A stretch of DNA of 42,163 nt from DASSKF01 sp035690725 (GTDB lineage Bacteria; Actinomycetota; Actinomycetes; Actinomycetales; Dermatophilaceae). The notes beneath the pieces are model-generated. The model did not search any database, was not told the DNA's origin, and saw nothing but the letters and a program-made list of their open reading frames with translations. The translations under genes were made by a program, and so were the position numbers. The stretch spans positions 1 through 42,163 of the forward strand of contig DASSKF010000084.1 of the NCBI GenBank assembly GCA_035690725.1. The letters run 5' to 3'. Shown piece after piece: positions 16,318 through 24,349 of this stretch. Position 1 is the first letter of the stretch. Each line of letters opens with the position of its first letter.

Positions 16318-16397
16318 GCTCGCTGGGGGCACCTCCCGCTTGCGGGGGCGGCTGGGAGCGACGAGGAGATCAGCCCAACGAGCGTGGCTGAGCCACC
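16318..16397. repeat. REP-like hairpin cluster downstream of tsf
   Basis: A G/C-rich inverted repeat: CTCCCG (16333-16338 region) folds onto CGGGGG around a CTTG loop, with GCTC (16318-16321) and GAGC (16356-16359) closing it. A second small stem GTGGC-TGA-GCCAC lies at 16385-16397. The core resembles hairpin repeats seen between genes in other actinobacteria; that comparison is from memory. Confidence 0.4.
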
Positions 16398-16414
16398 GGC
16401 CCGCCACGCACGAC

Positions 16415-16455
16415 AGGTATGGCGACCGCCCGGGTGGGCGGTCGCCATACCTTTT
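16415..16455 (+). terminator. Intrinsic terminator, 17-bp perfect stem, between tsf and pyrH
   Basis: Bases 16415-16431 pair perfectly with 16436-16452 around a GGGT loop, followed by TTTT (16452-16455). The outer stem AGGTATG/CATACCT is the same as in the terminator at 921-966, although the inner stems differ. Confidence 0.88.
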
Positions 16456-16520
16456 GCTGCCCCCCGGGCAGGCAGGTGCCTTCGTGTGGCAGGATCGATC
16501 GACCGCGACACCAGCCAGCC

Positions 16521-16526
16521 CGGAGG
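16521..16526 (+). promoter_or_regulatory. Ribosome-binding site fixing the pyrH start
   Basis: CGGAGG lies 6 bases before GTG 16533 and decides this start over the upstream in-frame extension, which would run through the terminator. Confidence 0.7.
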
Positions 16527-16532
16527 CGCCTT

Positions 16533-17264
16533 GTGACTGCTGATGCCCAGAAGCCCACGTACCGACGGGTCCTGCTCAAGCTCTCCGGGGAGGTGTTCGG
16601 TGGGGGGCGGATCGGGCTCGACCCCGACGTCGTGCGGGAGATCGCCGGACAGATCGCCGAGGCCGCTCGCAGCGGCGTGCAGGTCGCGGTCGTCATCGGC
16701 GGGGGCAACTTCTTCCGGGGGGCCGAGCTGCAGCAGCGCGGCATGGACCGCACCCGCGCGGACTACATGGGCATGCTCGGCACGGTGATGAACTGCTTGG
16801 CGCTGCAGGACTTCCTCGAGAAGTCCGGCGTCGAGACCCGGGTGCAGACCGCCATCACGATGGGCCAGGTCGCCGAGCCGTACATCCCGCGCCGGGCCAT
16901 CCGGCACCTGGAGAAGGGCCGGGTGGTCATCTTCGGGGCAGGAGCAGGCATGCCGTTCTTCTCCACCGACACGGTGTCGGCCCAGCGGGCGCTGGAGATC
17001 AAGTGCGACGCGGTGCTGATGAGCAAGAGCGGGGTGGACGGCGTCTACACCGCCGACCCGGCCACCGACCCGGAGGCGCGCAAGCTGGACCGGGTGTCCT
17101 ACCAGGAGGCGCTGCAGCGCGGACTGCGGGTCGTGGACGCCGCCGCCTTCAGCCTGTGCATGGACAACAAGCTGCCGATGATCGTGTTCGGCATGGAGGG
17201 GGACGGGAACGTGGCCGCTGCCGTGCGGGGTGAGAAGATCGGGACGCTGGTCACGGCGGACTGA
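16533..17264 (+). CDS. pyrH: Uridylate kinase (UMP kinase)
   Basis: Bacterial hexameric UMP kinase of the amino-acid-kinase fold, converting UMP to UDP with ATP in pyrimidine nucleotide synthesis. The 243 residues include RRVLLKLSGEVFGG, the VVIGGGNFFRG phosphate loop, DYMGMLGTVMN, FGAGAGMPFFSTDT and LMSKSGVDGVYTADP. The start is GTG. Genes pyrH, frr, cdsA and rlmN follow with gaps of only 20-47 bases and are likely cotranscribed after the upstream terminator. Confidence 0.96.
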   Translation: MTADAQKPTYRRVLLKLSGEVFGGGRIGLDPDVVREIAGQIAEAARSGVQVAVVIGGGNFFRGAELQQRGMDRTRADYMGMLGTVMNCLALQDFLEKSGVETRVQTAITMGQVAEPYIPRRAIRHLEKGRVVIFGAGAGMPFFSTDTVSAQRALEIKCDAVLMSKSGVDGVYTADPATDPEARKLDRVSYQEALQRGLRVVDAAAFSLCMDNKLPMIVFGMEGDGNVAAAVRGEKIGTLVTAD

Positions 17265-17297
17265 CAGCCAGCTTCGAGGCGAGAGGGACGGGAGAAC

Positions 17298-17855
17298 ATG
17301 CTCGACGACACCATGCGTGAGGCCCGCGAGAAGATGGACAAGGCGGTGGAGGTCGCCAAGGAGGACTTCGGCACCATCCGCACCGGTCGGGCCAACCCGG
17401 CGATGTTCAACAAGCTGACCGTCGACTACTACGGTGCGCCGACCCCGCTGCAGCAGCTGGCGTCCTTCCAGACGCCGGAGGCGCGCACCGTGCTGATCTC
17501 CCCGTTCGACAAGGGGTCGATGACCGCCATCGAGCACGCGTTGCGCGACTCCGACCTCGGGGTCAACCCCAGCAACGACGGCCACACGATCCGCGTCGTC
17601 CTGCCGCAGCTGACCGAGGAGCGGCGCAAGGAGTACATCAAGATCGCCCGGCACAAGGGCGAGGAGGCCCGCGTCTCGGTCCGCAACATCCGGCGGCACG
17701 CCAAGGACGAGATCGACCGGATGGTCAAGGACGGTGAGATCGGCGAGGACGAGGGCACCCGCACGGAGAAGGACCTCGAGGCGCTGACCCGCAAGCACGT
17801 CGACAACATCGACGAGCTGCTCAAGCGCAAGGAAGCCGAGCTGCTGGAGGTCTGA
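17298..17855 (+). CDS. frr: Ribosome recycling factor
   Basis: Works with EF-G to split post-termination ribosomes. The 185 residues match the family length, with FGTIRTGRANPAMFNKLTVDYYG, IEHALRDSDLGVNPSNDG and the three-helix-bundle C-terminus KHVDNIDELLKRKEAELLEV. A GGGAG-type ribosome-binding site precedes ATG. Position right after pyrH is near-universal. Confidence 0.97.
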   Translation: MLDDTMREAREKMDKAVEVAKEDFGTIRTGRANPAMFNKLTVDYYGAPTPLQQLASFQTPEARTVLISPFDKGSMTAIEHALRDSDLGVNPSNDGHTIRVVLPQLTEERRKEYIKIARHKGEEARVSVRNIRRHAKDEIDRMVKDGEIGEDEGTRTEKDLEALTRKHVDNIDELLKRKEAELLEV

Positions 17856-17875
17856 GCGACCGCGCCCACCCGTCG

Positions 17876-18790
17876 ATGGACCGATCCGACACCATGACCG
17901 CTCCCCGGCCCGGACACCAGGCGTCCTCCCGCCGGGAGCGGCGCCGTGCCGAGCAGGCCACCGGTGGCGGCGCCCCGTCGCGGGCCGGCCGCAACCTGCC
18001 GGCGGCGATCGGCGTCGGCCTCGCCCTCGGTGGCGCCGTGCTGGCCAGCCTCCTGGTGCGCAAGGAGGCGTTCGTCGCGCTCGAGACGCTCGTCGTCGCC
18101 CTCGGCGTGTGGGAGCTGGCCGGCGCCCTGCGCCAGGGCCACATCCGGGTGCCGCAGCCCCCCGCCCTGCTCGGCACCGTGGTGATGGTTCCCGCCGCGT
18201 ACGTCGTCGGTGGCCAGAGCCTGCTCGTCGTCTTCGTCCTCACCTGCCTGGCGGTGCTGGTCTGGCGCGCCGTGGACGGCGTGGGCGAGCAGGCGGTGCG
18301 GGACATCACCGGCGGCGTCCTCGTGGTCGCCTACGCCCCGCTGCTCGCGGCCTTCCCCATGCTGATGCTCGCCGAGGACGACGGGCCGCAGCGGGTGCTG
18401 GTGTTCATCATCGTGACCGTGTGCAGCGACGTCGGGGGCTACGCGGCCGGTGTGCTGGCCGGTCGGCACCCGATGGCGCCGTCGATCAGCCCGAAGAAGT
18501 CCTGGGAGGGCTTCGCCGGGTCGACCGCGGCCTGCGTCGTGGGTGGCGTGCTCACCGTCGTGCTCCTGCTCGACGGCACCTGGTGGGCCGGTGCCGCGGT
18601 CGGCGTCGCCGCTGTGCTCGCCGCCACCCTCGGGGACCTGAGCGAGTCGATGATCAAGCGCGACCTCGGCATCAAGGACATGGGCTCGATCCTTCCCGGG
18701 CACGGCGGCGTCATGGACCGGCTCGACTCCCTGCTCGTCGTCGCGCCGGTGGCCTGGGCGCTGCTGGCACTGCTCGTGCCGGTGTCCTGA
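17876..18790 (+). CDS. cdsA: Phosphatidate cytidylyltransferase (CDP-diglyceride synthase)
   Basis: Integral membrane enzyme making CDP-diacylglycerol from phosphatidic acid and CTP, the precursor of phosphatidylglycerol, cardiolipin and phosphatidylinositol. The 304-residue product has a basic N-terminus and about seven to eight hydrophobic segments. The family signature is visible as SPKKSWEGFAGS and, near the C-terminus, GDLSESMIKRDLGIKDMG followed by PGHGGVMDRLDS. The start could also be the internal ATG at 17894, which removes six residues. Confidence 0.94.
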   Translation: MDRSDTMTAPRPGHQASSRRERRRAEQATGGGAPSRAGRNLPAAIGVGLALGGAVLASLLVRKEAFVALETLVVALGVWELAGALRQGHIRVPQPPALLGTVVMVPAAYVVGGQSLLVVFVLTCLAVLVWRAVDGVGEQAVRDITGGVLVVAYAPLLAAFPMLMLAEDDGPQRVLVFIIVTVCSDVGGYAAGVLAGRHPMAPSISPKKSWEGFAGSTAACVVGGVLTVVLLLDGTWWAGAAVGVAAVLAATLGDLSESMIKRDLGIKDMGSILPGHGGVMDRLDSLLVVAPVAWALLALLVPVS

Positions 18791-18837
18791 GCCGCGCGTG
18801 GCGGAGCCACCCCCTCGCTCCTGAGACACTGGGGGAG

Positions 18838-20058
18838 ATGACCTCCACCGACTCGCCCACCGGGCCCGGCGGCACGTCGGCCGTTGACCTTCCGGCTCCG
18901 CAGCGGCGCCCCCGGCCGGGCCAGCTGACCTTCGCCGCGCCGCGTCGCGGCAAGCCGCCGCGGCACTTGGCCGACCTCGCGCCGGAGGAGCGCCGTGCGG
19001 CTGCCGCTGAGCTCGGTGAGAAGGCGTTCCGGGCCCAGCAGCTGTCGCGGCACTACTTCGAGCACCTGGTGGACGACGTCGAGCAGATGACCGACCTGCC
19101 GAAGGCGAGCCGGCAGCGCCTCGTCGAGGGCCTGCTGCCGCCGCTGCTCACGCCGGTGCGCACCCTCAGCGCCGACCACGGGTCCACCGTGAAGTCGGTC
19201 TGGCGGCTGTTCGACGGCGCCCTGGTCGAGAGCGTGCTCATGCGCTACCCGCGCAGGGTGACCATGTGCATCTCCAGCCAGGCCGGCTGCGGGATGAACT
19301 GCCCGTTCTGCGCCACGGGCCAGGAGGGCCTGACGCGCAACCTGTCCACCGCCGAGATCGTCGAGCAGGTGGTGCGCGGTGCGCAGATGCTGCGCGACGG
19401 CTCGGTGGGTGGCCCTCGTGAGGAGGCGCCGCTGCGGGTGAGCAACGTCGTGTTCATGGGCATGGGGGAGGCGCTGGCCAACTACAGGGCCGCCATCGGG
19501 GCGATCCGCCGGCTCACCGACCCCGCACCGGACGGGCTCGGGATGTCCGCCCGCGGGCTGACGATGTCGTCCGTGGGCCTGGTGCCGGGCATCGACAAGC
19601 TCGCCCGGGAGGGCATCCCCGTCACCCTCGCGCTGTCGCTGCACGCCCCGGACGACGAGCTGCGCGACGAGCTGGTGCCGATCAACAGCCGGTGGAAGGT
19701 CGACGAGGCGATCGACGCGGCCCACCGCTACTTCGAGGCGACCGGGCGCCGGGTGAGCATCGAGTACGCCCTCATCCGCGACATGAACGACCAGGCCTGG
19801 CGGGCCGAGCTGCTCGCGAAGAAGCTCAACCGCCGCGGCCGCGGCTGGGTGCACGTGAACCCGATCCCGCTGAACCCCACCCCCCGCTCGAAGTGGACTG
19901 CCTCGGACCCGCGGGTCGAGCGCACGTTCGTCGAGACGCTGCGCGCGCGGGGCGTGCCGACCACGCTGCGGGACACCCGGGGCAGCGACATCGACGGGGC
20001 GTGCGGGCAGCTGGCAGCGGCGTCGCCGTCGGAGCCGCGAGACCCCGCGCCGGGCTAG
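18838..20058 (+). CDS. rlmN: Dual-specificity rRNA/tRNA (adenine-C2)-methyltransferase RlmN
   Basis: Radical SAM enzyme that methylates C2 of A2503 in 23S rRNA and A37 in some tRNAs. The 406 residues carry the 4Fe-4S motif Cys151-x3-Cys155-x2-Cys158 in GCGMNCPFCATG, the GEALANY region, and the C-terminal cysteine Cys389 in DIDGACGQ that is methylated during catalysis. ATG at 18838 is preceded by GGGGGAG, and GACACT lies 7 bases upstream. The stop codon TAG overlaps the first base of a 46-base palindromic repeat. Confidence 0.95.
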   Translation: MTSTDSPTGPGGTSAVDLPAPQRRPRPGQLTFAAPRRGKPPRHLADLAPEERRAAAAELGEKAFRAQQLSRHYFEHLVDDVEQMTDLPKASRQRLVEGLLPPLLTPVRTLSADHGSTVKSVWRLFDGALVESVLMRYPRRVTMCISSQAGCGMNCPFCATGQEGLTRNLSTAEIVEQVVRGAQMLRDGSVGGPREEAPLRVSNVVFMGMGEALANYRAAIGAIRRLTDPAPDGLGMSARGLTMSSVGLVPGIDKLAREGIPVTLALSLHAPDDELRDELVPINSRWKVDEAIDAAHRYFEATGRRVSIEYALIRDMNDQAWRAELLAKKLNRRGRGWVHVNPIPLNPTPRSKWTASDPRVERTFVETLRARGVPTTLRDTRGSDIDGACGQLAAASPSEPRDPAPG

Positions 20059-20103
20059 TTGCTGAAGGGTCCGTGCTGCCGCGGACCGCGACCCCTCAGC
20101 AAC
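20058..20103. repeat. 46-base palindromic repeat, copy 1
   Basis: GTTGCTGA (20058-20065) pairs with TCAGCAAC (20096-20103); GGGTC pairs with GACCC inside it, leaving a 18-base loop that contains GCGGACCGC. A related 46-base copy lies at 30797-30842. It sits between the convergent rlmN and LOG-like genes and supplies the last base of the rlmN stop codon. It could end transcription from both sides, although it lacks a U-tract. Confidence 0.75.
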
Positions 20104-20123
20104 AACGCCGGGCGGGCGCGGGC

Positions 20124-21272
20124 TCAGGTGCGGCGGCGGACCACCTCGGCCGCCTCGGCCATGGTGTCGACGAGGTGGATGGCCCCGGCCATCCGTCGTC
20201 CCCGCCCGAGTGCCTGCAGCGCCGGCCAGGCCGGTATGCCGTCCCGCCAGTGGCTGCCACCCACCAGGACCAGCGGAGGCATGGGGGCGTCGACGCCCTC
20301 GCGTGAGGCGTCGAAGGCGCCGGAGCCGGGCTCGACCTGCTCGTAGTAGAGCCGGGTCGCCACCTGGAAGATCTCCTGCACCGTGCCGGCGGCGCCGGCG
20401 AGCACCACGATGCCGGCGTTGCACCGGGCGAGCAGGCCGTCCTCGCGGACGGCGTTGGAGAAGAACTTGGCGATCCCGTCGCCGAAGACGTTCGGCGGCT
20501 CGTGCCCGTAGAACCACGTGGGGACACCGACGCTGCGTGGTGCGCTGCCCGGCTCGGGCCGCAGCGCGCGCCGGACGCCGAGCCCGGACTGCGCCCAGGC
20601 GCCGACGTCCGGGGCGAACCGGGGCACCGCGGCGAGGCGGTCCAGCGCCTCCCGCAGGCGGCTGCCGTCGCGGAGCCAGGCACCGAGGTTCGCCGCCTCC
20701 ATCGCGCCCGGCCCCCCGCCGGTGGCCACCAGCAGGCCGGCCTCGGCGAGGTCGTGCCCGAGCACGGCGGCGTCGGCGAACTGCTCGCTGCCGCGCTCGA
20801 TCGCGTGGCCGCCCATCACCCCGACCACGCTGTGGCCCTCGACCAGCTCGTCCAGGGCGTCGCCCACGGAGTCGTCGTGGATCGCCCGCAGCAGGGTGAC
20901 GAAGGCGTCGCTGCGGGCGCGCGCGTCCCGCGACCAGGCGTAGGCGCAGGCGTCGGGAGTGGCGGCGTAGCCGTCACGGTCGAGCCCGGCATACAGCTCC
21001 TCGGGGGAGTAGAGCACGGCGCGGTAGGGGTCGACCGGCGCCCTGGGCGCGGTGGGGAAGATGATCGCGTGGCCGTGGCGCAGGTGGCGCTCGAGGCGGG
21101 GGGTGAGCTCGCCGCCGAGGACGACGACCCCACTGAAGTCGTCGACCTCGAGCAGGCGCTCCTCGTGCGCCCGCAGGTCGAGGTCGCGCAGGCGCAGCCC
21201 GGCGAGGGGGCCGCCGCCGGCGAGGGCGCGGTCGAGGGCGGCCAGGGTCTCGATCTCGCGCAGCGTCGGCAT
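20124..21272 (-). CDS. Rossmann-fold nucleotide-binding protein, LOG-like
   Basis: Protein of 382 residues with a C-terminal domain related to the LOG/lysine-decarboxylase-like fold. Visible are VVGVMGGHAIERGS, LVATGGGPGAMEAANLGAW, and AGAAGTVQEIFQVATR in the place of the usual PGGxGTxxE. Glu of the GTxxE element is kept but PGG is not, so phosphoribohydrolase activity on cytokinin-type nucleotides is doubtful. The N-terminal ~140 residues are not recognised (includes LAGLRLRDLDLRAHEERLL). ATG at 21272 is preceded by CATGAT 6 bases upstream on the minus strand. Confidence 0.8.
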   Translation of the reverse strand: MPTLREIETLAALDRALAGGGPLAGLRLRDLDLRAHEERLLEVDDFSGVVVLGGELTPRLERHLRHGHAIIFPTAPRAPVDPYRAVLYSPEELYAGLDRDGYAATPDACAYAWSRDARARSDAFVTLLRAIHDDSVGDALDELVEGHSVVGVMGGHAIERGSEQFADAAVLGHDLAEAGLLVATGGGPGAMEAANLGAWLRDGSRLREALDRLAAVPRFAPDVGAWAQSGLGVRRALRPEPGSAPRSVGVPTWFYGHEPPNVFGDGIAKFFSNAVREDGLLARCNAGIVVLAGAAGTVQEIFQVATRLYYEQVEPGSGAFDASREGVDAPMPPLVLVGGSHWRDGIPAWPALQALGRGRRMAGAIHLVDTMAEAAEVVRRRT

Positions 21273-21389
21273 GGCGTCATCATGTCGTGTCCGAAGTGTG
21301 ATGCCCCACGCGCGCCGGCACCGCGCGCCCGGCCCTCGCGATCCGTAGGCTCGCCCCGTCGCAAGGTCGCGGAGCAGCAGGGGGCGACG

Positions 21390-21983
21390 ATGAGACGACT
21401 CTGGGCAGCAGCCGCGGTGCTGCTGCTGGCGGGGTGCGGCACGAGTGCGGGCTCCGCCGCGGGCCGGGCCACTGAGCCGTCCGGTCCGCAGACGCCGAGC
21501 CGCTCGGCACCGCCGTCGACTCCCTCGTCCGGGCGGTCGTCCAGCGGACCGGCCGCCCCGTCCACGCCGGCCGCCCCGTCCACGCCGTCCACGCCGGCCG
21601 CCCCGTCCACGCCGGCCGCCCCGTCCGGGCCGGGGTCCTCGACCCCGAGCTCGGCCGGCCCCACACGGACCACGGGCATCCCGGGCGCCCGAGCCTGGCA
21701 GGAGATGTCCGAGGCGGTCCACGACAGCGAGCTGACCGCCCAGGTCCGGGACACCGACTACGTCGTGGTGGGGCTGCGGCTCGCCGGTGCGCGCGGCCAG
21801 TGGGCGGGCGGCATGATCGAGCCCCGCGACCCGAAGGCGCTGCAGCCGGCCGCCGTGCTGCTGCACCGGGTCGACGGCCGCTGGACGCTGGTCGACCTCG
21901 GGACCGGGCTGGTGGGCTGTGGGGTGGCGCCCAGGTCCGTGCTGGAGCAGCTGCGGTTCTTCGGCGTGCCCCCGCAGTGCTGA
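21390..21983 (+). CDS. Hypothetical lipoprotein with AAPSTP repeats
   Basis: Predicted surface lipoprotein of 197 residues. The signal peptide MRRLWAAAAVLLLAGC ends in a lipobox with Cys16. A Ser/Pro/Ala/Thr-rich linker (about 20-95) contains near-identical AAPSTP units encoded by an imperfect 18-base tandem repeat at about 21551-21625. A small C-terminal domain (about 100-197) has VVVGLRLAGARGQWAGGMI and ends in two cysteines. No family was recognised. A TAGGCT box at 21346-21351 may be its -10. Divergent from the LOG-like gene. Confidence 0.75.
   Translation: MRRLWAAAAVLLLAGCGTSAGSAAGRATEPSGPQTPSRSAPPSTPSSGRSSSGPAAPSTPAAPSTPSTPAAPSTPAAPSGPGSSTPSSAGPTRTTGIPGARAWQEMSEAVHDSELTAQVRDTDYVVVGLRLAGARGQWAGGMIEPRDPKALQPAAVLLHRVDGRWTLVDLGTGLVGCGVAPRSVLEQLRFFGVPPQC
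21551..21625 (+). repeat. Imperfect 18-base tandem repeat in the lipoprotein linker
   Basis: Units of the form GGCCGCCCCGTCCACGCC repeat about four times, one copy shortened by 9 bases or so. They encode AAPSTP, so unit loss or gain keeps the frame and changes linker length. Confidence 0.65.
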
Positions 21984-22005
21984 GCCGCCACGAGGGACGC
22001 TGCTC

Positions 22006-22034
22006 TGGTCACTCCCGGCGGCACGCGGCAGGAT
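22006..22034 (+). promoter_or_regulatory. Candidate promoter of the propionyl-CoA synthetase gene
   Basis: TGGTCA (22006-22011), a 17-base spacer and CAGGAT (22029-22034), then 7 bases to the ATG at 22042. The layout predicts a leaderless transcript. Confidence 0.4.
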
Positions 22035-22041
22035 GCCGTGC

Positions 22042-23976
22042 ATGACGGACGCGGCGAGGCAGGAGCAGGCAGGGGACGGGCGGGAGCGGGGCTACCGCGC
22101 GACCTACGAGCGCAGCATGGCCGACCCGAACGGGTTCTGGGCCGAGGCGGCCGCCGACATCGACTGGATCAGCAAGCCGGGCACCGTGCTCGACGACGGG
22201 AACCCGCCCTTCCACCGGTGGTTCAGCGGGGCGCGGCTCAACACCTGCTACAACGCCCTGGACCGGCACGTGGTCGCCGGGCACGCCGAGCGGCTCGCCC
22301 TGGTCTACGACAGCCCGGTCACCGACACCGTCCGGCACTTCACCTATGCCGAGCTGCTGGACCTCGTGGCCCGGTTCGCCGGGGCACTGCGCGGACTGGG
22401 CGTCGAGAAGGGCGACCGGGTCGTCATCTACCTGCCGATGATTCCCGAGGCGGTGGTCGCGATGCTCGCCTGCGCCCGGATCGGCGCGGCGCACTCGGTC
22501 GTGTTCGGCGGCTTCGCCCCGGCCGAGCTGGCCGCCCGCATCGAGGACGCCGCTCCCACGGTGGTCGTGTCGGCCTCCTGCGGGGTCGAGCGCACCCGCG
22601 TCGTGCCGTACAAGCCGATGCTGGACGAGGCGATCGAGCGGTCGGCGCACAAGCCGGACCACTGCGTCATCGTGCAGCGACCCCAGGAGCGGGCGGCGAT
22701 GGGGGAGCGTGACGTCGACTGGCAGCAGGTCATGCACCCGGACGCCGTCGCGCCCGCCGGCTGCGTCCCCGTCGAGGCGACCGACCCGCTGTACATCCTC
22801 TACACCTCGGGGACGACCGGGCGGCCGAAGGGCATCGTCCGCGACAACGGCGGGCACGCGGTCGCCCTGCGCTGGTCGATGGCCAACATCTTCGGGATGG
22901 AACCGGGTGACGTGTGGTTCACCGCCAGCGACGTCGGCTGGGTGGTCGGGCACTCCTACATCGTCTACGCGCCGCTGCTCACCGGCTGCACGACGGTGCT
23001 CTACGAGGGCAAGCCGGTCGGCACGCCGGACGCCAGCGCGTTCTGGCGGGTGGTCGAGCAGCACGGCGTCAACGGCATGTTCACCGCCCCCACGGCGATC
23101 CGGGCGGTGAAGAAGGAGGACTTCGACGGCGCCCTGATGCGGGATCGCGACCTGTCCACGCTGCGCACCCTCTTCCTCGCGGGTGAGCGGCTCGACCCGG
23201 ACACCTACCAGTGGGCGGTGGACCGGCTCGGCATACCGGTCATCGACAACTGGTGGCAGACCGAGACCGGCTGGCCCATCGCCGCCGACCCGATGGGGCT
23301 GGAGCCGTTGCCGGTCAAGCCGGGCTCGGCCACCGTCCCCGTCCCCGGGTATGGCGTGCAGGTCCTGGACGAGCGCGGCGTGCCGGTCCCTGCCGGGACC
23401 GAGGGAGCGGTCTGCCTCAAGCTGCCGATGCCGCCGGGCACCCTGCCGACCCTGTGGCACGACGACGACCGCTACGTCGCGTCCTACCTGTCGGCGCACG
23501 AGGGCTACTACCTGACCGGCGACGGCGGCTACCTCGACGAGGACGGCTACCTGTTCGTCATGGGGCGCACCGACGACGTCCTCAACGTCGCGGGACACCG
23601 GCTCTCGACCGGCTCGATCGAGGCGGCCCTCGCGGGGCACCCGTCGGTCGCCGAGTGCGCCGTCATCGGGGTCGCGGACGAGCTGAAGGGCCAGGTGCCT
23701 CGGGCGCTGGTGGTCGTCAAGGCCGGCGTGGACACCGACGACGAGGCGCAGGTCGCCCGGCTGCGCGAGGAGCTGGTGCAGCGGGTGCGGGACGAGGTCG
23801 GTGCGGTGGCGGCCCTGCGCCGGGTGGACGTCGTGCCGGGGCTGCCGAAGACGCGCTCGGGCAAGATCCTGCGCCGCACCATGCGCCAGCTGGCCGACGG
23901 TGAGCAGCCGCCGGTGCCGAGCACGATCGAGGACCCCGCCGTCCTGGAGGGGTTGGAGCCGGTGCTGCGGTCCTGA
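22042..23976 (+). CDS. prpE: AMP-dependent acyl-CoA synthetase, propionyl-CoA synthetase type
   Basis: Adenylate-forming enzyme joining a short fatty acid, probably propionate, to CoA with ATP to AMP. The 644 residues carry the phosphate loop YTSGTTGRPKGIVRDNGGH; the VRDNGGH ending is characteristic of PrpE rather than acetyl-CoA synthetase. Also visible are WWQTETGWP, GRTDDVLNVAGHRLSTG and the C-terminal PKTRSGKILRR with Lys608, the residue acetylated in this family. ATG 22042 is preferred over ATG 22033 because of the -10 spacing. It is followed by a gap of 73 bases and the ESX-like cassette. Acetyl-CoA synthetase activity is possible too. Confidence 0.88.
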   Translation: MTDAARQEQAGDGRERGYRATYERSMADPNGFWAEAAADIDWISKPGTVLDDGNPPFHRWFSGARLNTCYNALDRHVVAGHAERLALVYDSPVTDTVRHFTYAELLDLVARFAGALRGLGVEKGDRVVIYLPMIPEAVVAMLACARIGAAHSVVFGGFAPAELAARIEDAAPTVVVSASCGVERTRVVPYKPMLDEAIERSAHKPDHCVIVQRPQERAAMGERDVDWQQVMHPDAVAPAGCVPVEATDPLYILYTSGTTGRPKGIVRDNGGHAVALRWSMANIFGMEPGDVWFTASDVGWVVGHSYIVYAPLLTGCTTVLYEGKPVGTPDASAFWRVVEQHGVNGMFTAPTAIRAVKKEDFDGALMRDRDLSTLRTLFLAGERLDPDTYQWAVDRLGIPVIDNWWQTETGWPIAADPMGLEPLPVKPGSATVPVPGYGVQVLDERGVPVPAGTEGAVCLKLPMPPGTLPTLWHDDDRYVASYLSAHEGYYLTGDGGYLDEDGYLFVMGRTDDVLNVAGHRLSTGSIEAALAGHPSVAECAVIGVADELKGQVPRALVVVKAGVDTDDEAQVARLREELVQRVRDEVGAVAALRRVDVVPGLPKTRSGKILRRTMRQLADGEQPPVPSTIEDPAVLEGLEPVLRS

Positions 23977-24049
23977 GAACTGGGGCTGTGGACAACTCCG
24001 GGAGGCGTGTTTCCCGGCGTTAGGTTCGCCCTGGCGAGAGGGGGAACCG

Positions 24050-24349
24050 ATGAGTCGACTGTCCGCCGACCCGGCGGCGATGGCACGGGAGACGCAGGCC
24101 CTGCGGGAGGTGGCCGACGGGCTCGACCGGAGCCGGTCCGCCGTCGCGCGGGCACTCGGGCAGCTGGCCCGGGGCTGCGGGTCGGGACCGGTGGCGGCCG
24201 CCGCGGACGACGCCGCACGTCGGTGGGCCGCTGCCCTCGGCCGCCAGTCCGCGACAGCGGGTGACCTCGGCACCGGGGTCGAGCGTGCCGGGGCCTGCTA
24301 CCGGCGGGCCGAACGCGCCAGCACGACGGTGGCGGGTGGGTCCTGGTGA
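24050..24349 (+). CDS. Small helical ESAT-6/EspC-like protein
   Basis: Protein of 99 residues predicted as a two-helix hairpin: helix 1 about 9-40, a Gly/Pro turn GCGSGP at 42-47, helix 2 about 48-90. The N-terminus SRLSADPAAMARETQALRE resembles EspC-type type VII secretion proteins. Tyr84-x3-Glu88 (YRRAE) at the end of helix 2 matches the YxxxD/E export motif of ESX substrates. There is no WxG in the turn. Ribosome-binding site GAGAGGGGG precedes ATG, and TAGGTT at 24021-24026 may be a -10. It overlaps the next gene at GTGA. Family assignment is inference from pattern, not homology search. Confidence 0.65.
   Translation: MSRLSADPAAMARETQALREVADGLDRSRSAVARALGQLARGCGSGPVAAAADDAARRWAAALGRQSATAGDLGTGVERAGACYRRAERASTTVAGGSW

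Noticed and set aside
20058..20103. Integron attC site.
   Set aside because: attC ends read RYYYAAC at the left and GTTRRRY at the right; here GTT is at the left and AAC at the right, and there is no integrase or cassette array.
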